From Dehalococcoidia bacterium (GTDB taxonomy: Bacteria; Chloroflexota; Dehalococcoidia; JACPQF01), in contig JAUSEJ010000458.1 in the NCBI GenBank assembly GCA_030650265.1, forward strand, positions 1-6,485: a stretch of DNA of 6,485 nucleotides, read 5' to 3'. Each line of letters begins with the position of its first letter. The first letter of the stretch is position 1. Below, in pieces: positions 1 to 5,531 of the stretch. The notes beneath the pieces were generated by a model. The model was not told the origin of the DNA. It searched no databases and saw only the letters and a list, made by a program, of their open reading frames with translations. The position numbers and the translations under genes are program-made.

Positions 1-31
1 TTGATCTATGCCTGCTAATTCATGGTAGAAT
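1..31 (+). promoter_or_regulatory. Probable sigma70-type promoter of the iron-sulfur flavoprotein gene
   Basis: A TAGAAT box at 26-31 is preceded by TG at 23-24, giving an extended -10 (TGGTAGAAT). A TTGATC box at 1-6 could be the -35, but the 19-base spacer is longer than ideal. Transcription would begin near base 38, leaving a leader of about 24 bases with the ribosome binding site inside it. The window edge cuts off anything upstream, so a gene co-transcribed from further left cannot be excluded. Confidence 0.42.
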
Positions 32-50
32 ATAGGCGAAGTTCGAGGCA

Positions 51-55
51 AGGAG
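51..55 (+). promoter_or_regulatory. Ribosome binding site (AGGAG) that fixes the TTG start at 62
   Basis: AGGAG lies six bases upstream of TTG at 62. No ATG or GTG in this frame lies near it. The next in-frame ATG, at codon 25, would remove the N-terminal FMN-binding loop, so the TTG start is well supported. Confidence 0.75.
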
Positions 56-61
56 AGATCA

Positions 62-628
62 TTGAAGGTTCTTGGCATCGTGGGAAGCCCCAGGGCGGAG
101 GGAAACACCGATCTGCTGGTAGCGCGCGTGTTGATGGGCGCGGCGGTTGCCGGCGCCCATACCGAGAAGATATCTCTCAGCAGCCTCAGCTATCGCCCCT
201 GCGATGGCTGCGACTCCTGCAAGACGACGGGCGTCTGTATCATCGACGACGACCTACAGCAGGTTCACAGGAAGCTCGCGGAGGTTGACGCTCTGGTTCT
301 CGGCTCCCCGATATACTGGAACGGTCTGACCGCCCAGACCAAGGCCCTCATCGACCGTTGCCAGTGTTTTTGGAACCTCCGCATCGTGCTACATAAAGCT
401 TACAGCGGGCCAAAACGCCCGGCCCTCTTTGTCTCCCTCGGCGGTCAGAGACGTCCCCGTTTCGAACTGGCCATCCCGACTGTCAGGCTATGGTTCAGTA
501 TCCTTGGCTTCGCCTACACGGGCCAGCTTCTCATTCCTCACGTCGAGTCGCCCGGCGAAGTGGTCGATCGCGACGACATCTGGCGTCAGGCGCTGGACAT
601 GGGCAGCGATCTCGTCTCACATCACTAG
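62..628 (+). CDS. Iron-sulfur flavoprotein of the flavodoxin / NADPH-dependent FMN reductase superfamily
   Basis: This 188-residue soluble flavoprotein is likely to move electrons between ferredoxin-type or NAD(P)H donors and an unknown acceptor. The N-terminus has the flavodoxin-like FMN phosphate loop, GSPRAEGNT at 8-16. It is followed by a compact cysteine cluster, C47, C50, C53 and C59 (C-x2-C-x2-C-x5-C). This spacing matches the [4Fe-4S] motif of archaeal and anaerobic bacterial iron-sulfur flavoproteins. GSPIYWN at 81-87 is the usual second flavin-contact loop, and the total length is normal for the family. The start is TTG, chosen from the AGGAG six bases upstream. Two more cysteines (C100, C102) follow the flavin fold but have no family role that I know of. 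The gene converges on the dehydrogenase, and the two stop codons overlap. Family assignment is firm; the physiological substrate is unknown. Confidence 0.9.
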   Translation: MKVLGIVGSPRAEGNTDLLVARVLMGAAVAGAHTEKISLSSLSYRPCDGCDSCKTTGVCIIDDDLQQVHRKLAEVDALVLGSPIYWNGLTAQTKALIDRCQCFWNLRIVLHKAYSGPKRPALFVSLGGQRRPRFELAIPTVRLWFSILGFAYTGQLLIPHVESPGEVVDRDDIWRQALDMGSDLVSHH

Positions 629-1395
629 CGATCCGTCATGCCGCCATCGATTATTACCGTGGTTCCTGTAAAGTAGCTGCCCGCCTCCGAAGCGAGCAGT
701 ATGGCAATCCCCACAACCTCATCCGGCCTTGCCAGCCGGCCCAGAGCAGTGTCACCCTTCAACATCTCGAGGAGGGCCGGGTTGTTCCTGAGACCGGCAG
801 TGAACTCGGTTTCGACGTAGGCCGGGGCCAGCGCATTTACCAGGATATTATGGCGGGCCCATTCCAGCGCCAATACCTTTGTAAGCTGCACTATGGCCCC
901 CTTGGTCGCCGAATACACGGAGAGTCGAGGCAGACCAACTAAAGCGCCCACCGAGGCCATATTTATGATCCGGCCGCCATTCTGCTGAATCATGACCTTG
1001 CCGACGGCCTGACAGCACAAGAAGGTGCCTTTGAAGTTGACGGCAACTACCTGGTCGAACTCTTCCTCGGTGACCGTCTCGGACCGCTTGTAAAAGGGGC
1101 TGATACCGGCGTTGTTAACGAGTATATCAATTCGGCCGAAAGACTCTAATGATTTTACTACGAGATTCTCCACCCCGTCCGCCTTGCTGACGTCAGTCGC
1201 CACCGCCAGTGCCCTTCGTCCTCGCTGCCGCACTTCATCAGCCACCCGTTCTACGTCGGCCAGGCTACGACTGGTGACCACGACGTCGGCCCCGGCCTCC
1301 GCATAGCCCAGAGCGATCTCTCTGCCCATTCCCCGGCTCCCGCCTGTCACTAGTGCCACTTTGCCAGCAAGGGAAAACCTATCTAAACCTGTCAA
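625..1395 (-). CDS. Short-chain dehydrogenase/reductase (classical SDR, FabG-like)
   Basis: This is a classical SDR of 256 residues, an NAD(P)(H)-dependent oxidoreductase of alcohols or ketones. The Rossmann motif TGGSRGMG is at 17-24, D68 is the adenine-contact aspartate, and NNAG is at 94-97. The full catalytic set is present: N120, S148, Y161 and K165 (YSATK). Arg in the glycine loop (R21) and R43 at the end of the second strand favour NADPH over NADH, by family knowledge. The C-terminal IIDGG segment is typical of FabG-like and glucose-dehydrogenase-like members. An in-frame TTG at 1419 would add eight residues that encode the ribosome binding site itself. The TTG at 1395 is preferred because AGGAGGG ends six bases before it. 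The substrate cannot be deduced. The gene lies downstream of the glycosyltransferase operon on the same strand, separated by 151 bases with a large inverted repeat, so read-through is possible. Confidence 0.93.
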   Translation of the reverse strand: MTGLDRFSLAGKVALVTGGSRGMGREIALGYAEAGADVVVTSRSLADVERVADEVRQRGRRALAVATDVSKADGVENLVVKSLESFGRIDILVNNAGISPFYKRSETVTEEEFDQVVAVNFKGTFLCCQAVGKVMIQQNGGRIINMASVGALVGLPRLSVYSATKGAIVQLTKVLALEWARHNILVNALAPAYVETEFTAGLRNNPALLEMLKGDTALGRLARPDEVVGIAILLASEAGSYFTGTTVIIDGGMTDR

Positions 1396-1401
1396 ATATT
1401 T

Positions 1402-1408
1402 CCCTCCT
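1402..1408 (-). promoter_or_regulatory. Strong ribosome binding site (AGGAGGG) of the SDR gene
   Basis: On the minus strand AGGAGGG ends six bases before a TTG at 1395-1393. The longer frame starting at TTG 1419 would translate through this site, and nothing resembling a Shine-Dalgarno sequence sits at the right distance from 1419. The site therefore decides the start and makes the protein 256 residues. Confidence 0.82.
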
Positions 1409-1440
1409 AGAACATTCAATCAACTGCTATCGACTATGGA

Positions 1441-1511
1441 CCCCTCGTCAGGACTTGAGGCTTGAGCCGGCACCTCCGGAGGACGACCGGCTAAAGCCTC
1501 CAGTCCTGGGG
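1441..1511. repeat. Long nested inverted repeat in the gap between the glycosyltransferase and the SDR gene
   Basis: The arms are 1450-1470 and 1487-1507. They are 21 bases each and complementary at 19 positions; each arm reads AGGACT, GAGGCTT, AGCCGG (or its complement) separated by single mismatched bases. The 16-base loop holds a second perfect palindrome, CCTCCGGAGG, at 1473-1482. Outside the arms, CCCC (1441-1444) can pair with GGGG (1508-1511), or TCGTC (1445-1449) with GACGA just beyond. The structure can fold on either strand. No run of T follows it in either direction, so it is not a textbook intrinsic terminator. It could be a terminator-like or RNA-stabilising hairpin, a dispersed palindromic element, or a protein site. 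No second copy is seen in this window. Confidence 0.85.
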
Positions 1512-1546
1512 ACGATGACTGCTGGTGCGAACCACCGCATAACGCG

Positions 1547-3052
1547 TTACTGTGTCGAGAAGAGTTCCAGCCCCACACCCCGGAATGATTCCTCCCTGAC
1601 CTTGCGCAGGTGGCTGCCAAGCCATTTCTGCACAATTCTGTCGGTATCCCACCATGAGCCAGGAATCGTCCATATTCGCCTGTACGTATTAGAAAGATCC
1701 GCGAGGGATCGCTCGGTTCCGGCACGGTCTACGGGCATGTTCGCCGGAAGCAGGCCAATAGGCGTACTTCCGCGATAGTAGTAGCTGAAGATCGGGTCCG
1801 GAAAGTTGAGCAAAATGTAGTCCCCGCTCTTCTCTTGCGTGCGAATCTCGTTTACGAGCTCGCGCCAGCCCGGGCTCTTGGCAAATTCAGGGTCAAAGTA
1901 GTAGTTCACCATCGATAAGAAGGCGACCGATCCCAACAGCACTACTGATAGCGTTACGCCCACCCAGCGCCAGGCAACCAAACTCACCGCGCCCAATGCC
2001 GCGAGGAGGGCAAACGACGACACGAAGATTACAAGGTGACGCTCGTCGAACATCGGGCGCCACAGGGATAGGCCGTAGAGCAGCACTGCCGGCGCCATAA
2101 GATAGAGGCCGCTTACAACGAACGTCCACCTCGCGCTTGTTCTAACGAATCTTGCCAGCCCCATAAGCGCAAACAGCAATACCAGAACCACGACCATCAA
2201 CACCGCAGAACGCGACTCCGCATCGATCGTCGTCCCCGCACCCACGGTGACAAGGGTGCGCTCTAAAACCGTTGAAAAATCCACCTGATCAATCCAGGTG
2301 ACCGAATGCGACCTAATCGGACTGATTGCCCACCAAACCCAGGGCAAATAGGCAACCACTAACAGGGCCTGCGCCGAGAACCAACGACGCGCCCGCGCCA
2401 ATCGATCCTGGCGGTGCAGCAACAAGAGAAGTAGAACAACGATGTTCTCCGTCAATACAACGTAGATAGCTGTGTAGTGGGTGAGCATGGCGGCATAGGT
2501 TACGACGACAAACACGCACCACTTCCATGCCTTCGACAGATCGCGCAGGCTCAGAGCCATCGATGCTGTCGTGAGGCAAGCCAGCATGATGTAGCTTCGG
2601 GCATCTTGCGAGTACCACAGGAGAAAGGGGTTAATGGCAACGAAGAAGGCGGCAAGTAGCCCAACGCTCGCAATCGGATAGCCAATCGCTTTGTCAAAAA
2701 CCTTCACGTCAGTTTCTCTGCCACCCTGATACCCGGCCAACCTTCTGATCAGAATCCTACCGAAAGAGAAAGTCGCCGGCACCAGTAGAACCCCAAATGC
2801 CACCGAAGGAAATCGGACGGCAATCTCGCCATCCCCGGCAATCCGAATCCAGAAATGCAATAGGGTGTAATACAGCGGCGGATGCGGCTCGGTTGTGGCA
2901 AGTAGGTCGAACAAGCGGCCAAAGTCCCAACGGGAAACCATTACACTGAACGCTTCGTCGCCGCGCAATGACACATAGTCCAGGCGCGCCATCCGCAAGA
3001 CGAAGGCAAGGAGCGCCATGAGCGCCGCTAGGAAAGTTGTTTTCTTGGCCAC
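1547..3052 (-). CDS. GT39-type (PMT/ArnT-like) polytopic membrane glycosyltransferase
   Basis: This is a 501-residue GT-C-fold enzyme, likely to transfer a sugar from a polyprenyl-phosphate donor to an acceptor on the outer face of the cytoplasmic membrane. The first membrane segment (about 6-21) leads into a loop with the acidic pair D32-E33 (SLRGDEAFSV), the position of the catalytic acidic residue in this fold. EPHPPLYYTLLHFW at 55-68 and NPFLLWYSQDARSYIML at 141-157 are hallmark segments of bacterial GT39 proteins. About ten further hydrophobic segments follow, with FDERHLVIF at 335-343, and then a soluble tail from about 385. The start is GTG at 3052, chosen because GGAG lies seven bases upstream. 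An ATG at 3019 would remove 11 residues and lacks a ribosome binding site. The gene overlaps the end of the YfhO gene by 25 bases, so the two are probably translationally coupled. Neither sugar nor acceptor can be read from the sequence. Confidence 0.88.
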   Translation of the reverse strand: MAKKTTFLAALMALLAFVLRMARLDYVSLRGDEAFSVMVSRWDFGRLFDLLATTEPHPPLYYTLLHFWIRIAGDGEIAVRFPSVAFGVLLVPATFSFGRILIRRLAGYQGGRETDVKVFDKAIGYPIASVGLLAAFFVAINPFLLWYSQDARSYIMLACLTTASMALSLRDLSKAWKWCVFVVVTYAAMLTHYTAIYVVLTENIVVLLLLLLHRQDRLARARRWFSAQALLVVAYLPWVWWAISPIRSHSVTWIDQVDFSTVLERTLVTVGAGTTIDAESRSAVLMVVVLVLLFALMGLARFVRTSARWTFVVSGLYLMAPAVLLYGLSLWRPMFDERHLVIFVSSFALLAALGAVSLVAWRWVGVTLSVVLLGSVAFLSMVNYYFDPEFAKSPGWRELVNEIRTQEKSGDYILLNFPDPIFSYYYRGSTPIGLLPANMPVDRAGTERSLADLSNTYRRIWTIPGSWWDTDRIVQKWLGSHLRKVREESFRGVGLELFSTQ

Positions 3053-5307
3053 AACTTGACTCCGCCGAGCAGCACTAGTGAGGCGAGCAGCGTCAGGACA
3101 GTTACTCCGGCGCCAAACTTCACGGAGACCGGCTCGAAGTTCATCTCTATGACATGCTTGCCAGGTTCAAGTGGGACGCCTCGAAGGGCGACATCGGCTC
3201 GCAAGATGCTCGCTGGCTTGCCATCCACCTTGACTACCCAGCCAGGGTAGAAGACCTCGCTCACGACGAGGATGCCCGGACTGTCGATCTGCGTCTCGAT
3301 CAGCAATCTATCCGGGCTCTTCTCGACAAAGGTTGCTTCCGATGGCCTCGCGCCTGGCCCTGGCAGCTTCAGTCCCGGATTCTCTGCCAGGATGACCGTC
3401 TTGTGCAGGTCAAAGCCGTCAGCGCCCAACATTGCCAGGGCCTTTTCGTCGTTCGGCTCCACCGTGGCATCATGAACAACCGAAGCTCTGGGCAGCGGAT
3501 CGGGCAACTCATAAAGGTTCATCTTGTCATCCGACATGACCTTCTTGCTACCAGGAAACCCGCCCCGCCAGGTCAGTAGGTACCGGACGTTGAGAATCTG
3601 CCACCATCGCTCTTCCGGCAGTTCAGATAGTACTTTATATCTCTCGACCTCAAGGGGACTGGAGCCATTGATGTCCTCTATGCCGTAGACGAGTCCATAG
3701 TTTAGGGGCACTTGGAACTCGTTGAAGACCCTCCCTCGCCTGGTGTTCTCCTGCAGATAACGGATCAAAGGGGTCGACACGTAGTGCTCCTCGGGCTTCT
3801 TCTCTTCGATGTTTGTCTTCCAGTTCACCGAGAACAGGTCAAATGCAATGAGCGCCAGGACGGCCAGAGAGAATAACCCAACAGGTAGTCCCCTTCCTCT
3901 GGCCCTCAACAAGAGAAAGCCGACAATAAGCATAAGGAATAGGAAAGATATCATACTCACTTCACCGCTGATCTTGTCGTAAAACGGTTGAACCATAATC
4001 ACGACAGCAAGCAAAGCAAAAGCGCCAACGGCGCTCAGCAACAGCACCCTGGCCGCCTTGGCGATCCGGGCAGGGTCGAACTGCCGGTCTGTCAAGAGCA
4101 GAGCCCCGTATCCGGCAAGTTGAGCGGCTGCGAAACTCGTCAGGTAGATGGATCGCTCCTGATCGCGGAAAGTGCTGAAACCGGGAGCCAGCAAGTAGAA
4201 CAAGCTGTAAGTGAATGTGTGACCGCCAAATGCAAGAAAGAAGGCCGATCCTGCCAGAAACGCCCAGAAGAGCACCTGGCGAGACGGCCGGAACTGTACC
4301 GCCATCCACGCTAGAACCAATGGGAGTATCCCGATATACATGGGAGACCAGAGAGAAACCGATCCCGGCAGGACAATCTGGAGAATATCTTTTAGGGGAA
4401 ACCCCCAGCTTGTGAAATCGTAGGTGAGCTTCACTCTCGACGACACCCGCATCAACTCGTAGGTGGGCAGAAATTGTACCGCCGCGAGGGAGATTCCTAC
4501 CACCAGCATGACCGGTAGAACCCAGACAGCCGACAGGGCGGTGCGCCGTCCTTGGTCGAAGTACACCTCGGCCAACCTGAAGACCAGATAGGCTACGGTC
4601 CCGTAGATTACATACATATACGCCTGGGGATGACCGGCAAGCGCCGACACGCCGAGAAAAAGTCCGCCGGCAACCGTGGAAGCCAGTCGTGATCGGAACG
4701 GGATGCCAGGGCGAGTGGCCAGATGAGCAAAAAGCAGAATCAGAGGTAGCCAGACCTCGACCTCGAGAATGGACAACTGTAAAGGGGGATAAGAAGTGAG
4801 ATAGCCACCAAAGGCGAAAACCAGGCCAGCGACTGCGGCGGCAAACCGGTTCCTGAGCCTAACCATGCCAAAGGCGTAAGTGAATACAGCGGCGAGAAAG
4901 ATGTGAAAAACCGCCTCGAACTCTACCGCGATAACTGGATAGCGAGCGCCCGCGATCAAGGTCGTGACCCAGCCTAGAGGATAGAACACCGCCGATTGGA
5001 TATCGGCCACAAACGGATGTCCGCCATAGGCGTATGGCTGCCAGAGAGGAATCCGGCCTGCGAACAGTTCCTGCGCCCGAAAGAAAGCGAAGGAGTAGAA
5101 CTGCTCGATGAAGTCGCCGGACGGGAAAGAGGCGCGGTTGGCCGCATCGGGCGTTATGATTCGCCAATAGAAGAGACAAGTGGCAGCGAAGAAGCTCGCT
5201 ATAACGGCGGCGTCCGGCCAAACCCTATCCAAAAATCTCTGCAACCCGGCTATCCTAGTCCCATTTCGCGGAACCGACTTCTCGCCGGGCGCAGCTAGAT
5301 CCACCAT
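3028..5307 (-). CDS. YfhO-family polytopic membrane protein (predicted extracytoplasmic glycosyltransferase)
   Basis: This large membrane protein has 759 residues. Bacillus and Listeria YfhO-type proteins are known to take part in sugar decoration of cell-wall polymers, using an undecaprenyl-phosphate-linked sugar. Family marks here are SGDFIEQFYSF at 63-73 (acidic residue D65), the RIPLWQPYAYGGHPF loop at 85-99, and AGHPQAYMY at 224-232. About a dozen hydrophobic segments run up to residue 492. A soluble region follows, with YGIEDINGSSPL at 541-552, NVRYLLTW at 573-580 and YPGWVVKVDG at 687-696, and then a last membrane segment at about 731-750. This layout matches the family, at a somewhat shorter length than B. 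subtilis YfhO. The ATG at 5307 follows a weak GGGGAA site. A near-consensus promoter lies about 65 bases upstream. It is the first gene of the operon with the GT39 gene. The family call is firm, the enzymatic role is inferred, and I do not assign a gene symbol. Confidence 0.88.
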   Translation of the reverse strand: MVDLAAPGEKSVPRNGTRIAGLQRFLDRVWPDAAVIASFFAATCLFYWRIITPDAANRASFPSGDFIEQFYSFAFFRAQELFAGRIPLWQPYAYGGHPFVADIQSAVFYPLGWVTTLIAGARYPVIAVEFEAVFHIFLAAVFTYAFGMVRLRNRFAAAVAGLVFAFGGYLTSYPPLQLSILEVEVWLPLILLFAHLATRPGIPFRSRLASTVAGGLFLGVSALAGHPQAYMYVIYGTVAYLVFRLAEVYFDQGRRTALSAVWVLPVMLVVGISLAAVQFLPTYELMRVSSRVKLTYDFTSWGFPLKDILQIVLPGSVSLWSPMYIGILPLVLAWMAVQFRPSRQVLFWAFLAGSAFFLAFGGHTFTYSLFYLLAPGFSTFRDQERSIYLTSFAAAQLAGYGALLLTDRQFDPARIAKAARVLLLSAVGAFALLAVVIMVQPFYDKISGEVSMISFLFLMLIVGFLLLRARGRGLPVGLFSLAVLALIAFDLFSVNWKTNIEEKKPEEHYVSTPLIRYLQENTRRGRVFNEFQVPLNYGLVYGIEDINGSSPLEVERYKVLSELPEERWWQILNVRYLLTWRGGFPGSKKVMSDDKMNLYELPDPLPRASVVHDATVEPNDEKALAMLGADGFDLHKTVILAENPGLKLPGPGARPSEATFVEKSPDRLLIETQIDSPGILVVSEVFYPGWVVKVDGKPASILRADVALRGVPLEPGKHVIEMNFEPVSVKFGAGVTVLTLLASLVLLGGVKLWPRKQLS
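3060..3063 (-). promoter_or_regulatory. Ribosome binding site (GGAG) of the GT39 gene, inside the end of the YfhO gene
   Basis: On the minus strand GGAG (within GGCGGAG) ends seven bases before the GTG at 3052. It supports the GTG start over the ATG at 3019, and places initiation 25 bases upstream of the YfhO stop codon, an arrangement that favours translational coupling. Confidence 0.6.
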
Positions 5308-5372
5308 GCAATTCCCCGCCTCGATCTGTTCCAGTTAAGAGGTGACACGTACCGGCAAAGCCGACGAAGGCG

Positions 5373-5401
5373 ATTATAACCATTTCGCCAGGGCTTGTCC
5401 A
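5373..5401 (-). promoter_or_regulatory. Near-consensus sigma70-type promoter of the YfhO/GT39 operon
   Basis: On the minus strand, TGGACA (complement of 5396-5401) is separated by exactly 17 bases from a perfect TATAAT (complement of 5373-5378). The -35 matches TTGACA at five of six positions. Transcription would start near 5366, about 58 bases before the ATG at 5307. Confidence 0.75.
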
Positions 5402-5427
5402 CACGTTGGATTGAGCGCCAGGCTTGT
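5386..5427. repeat. Imperfect direct repeat at and upstream of the operon promoter
   Basis: CGCCAGGGCTTGT at 5386-5398 recurs as CGCCAGGCTTGT at 5416-5427, differing by a single inserted G. The copies start 30 bases apart, close to three turns of DNA. The first copy covers part of the spacer and -35 box of the minus-strand promoter, and the second lies just upstream of it. This is the arrangement expected of a regulator-binding pair, but only two copies are seen and no regulator gene is present. Confidence 0.4.
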
Positions 5428-5462
5428 GATTCGCCCTTCACTATTCCCGAGACTCCGTTTGA

Positions 5463-5491
5463 TTGCCCAAGGCCAGGCGGTCGGCTATAAT
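5463..5491 (+). promoter_or_regulatory. Sigma70-type promoter of the ferredoxin-nitroreductase gene
   Basis: TTGCCC at 5463-5468 is followed after 17 bases by a perfect TATAAT at 5486-5491. Transcription would begin around 5498, giving a leader of about 34 bases before the TTG at 5532. The -10 box overlaps an in-frame ATG at 5490, which therefore lies outside the transcript and should not be taken as the start codon. Confidence 0.68.
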
Positions 5492-5519
5492 GACTACCAA
5501 CATCAGATCATGTCGGCAC

Positions 5520-5526
5520 GAGGGGG
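5520..5526 (+). promoter_or_regulatory. Ribosome binding site (GAGGGGG) that fixes the TTG start at 5532
   Basis: GAGGGGG ends five bases before TTG at 5532; counted from GAGG the gap is eight bases. It is the only purine-rich site suitably placed downstream of the predicted transcription start. With this start the first cluster cysteine falls at residue 11, as expected for an N-terminal ferredoxin domain. Confidence 0.65.
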
Positions 5527-5531
5527 AAGAC

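Larger units (their letters stand above)
5308..5531. other. Divergent intergenic control region
   Basis: This 224-base gap separates the minus-strand YfhO/GT39 operon from the plus-strand ferredoxin-nitroreductase gene. It contains one promoter for each direction, an imperfect direct repeat next to the minus-strand promoter, and the ribosome binding site for the plus-strand gene. I see no small gene in it. An open frame that enters it from 5342 crosses both promoters and lacks a ribosome binding site. Confidence 0.75.

Noticed and set aside
490..942. A 150-codon plus-strand open frame running past the flavoprotein stop into the SDR gene
   Set aside because: It overlaps the well-supported flavoprotein and SDR genes, shows no family motif, and has no ribosome binding site. 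It is a shadow frame in GC-rich coding DNA.
1396..1440. A dedicated promoter for the SDR gene
   Set aside because: No -10/-35 pair with acceptable spacing was found on the minus strand between the inverted repeat and the ribosome binding site.
1450..1507. Intrinsic terminator for the glycosyltransferase operon or the SDR region
   Set aside because: The stem is strong but neither strand has a T-run after it, so it is reported as an inverted repeat and not as a terminator.
1540..1549. Perfect palindrome TAACGCGTTA at the glycosyltransferase stop codon
   Set aside because: A 10-base palindrome is expected several times by chance in a window of this size, and no second copy or flanking structure supports a function.
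1420..1725. A 101-codon minus-strand open frame covering the gap between the glycosyltransferase and the SDR gene
   Set aside because: Half lies inside the C-terminus of the glycosyltransferase gene and the rest is translated from the inverted repeat. The composition is low in hydrophobic core residues and no motif is seen.
3962..4309. Long open frames on both strands inside the YfhO gene
   Set aside because: They are fully contained in a gene with family motifs along its length and have no recognisable domains of their own.
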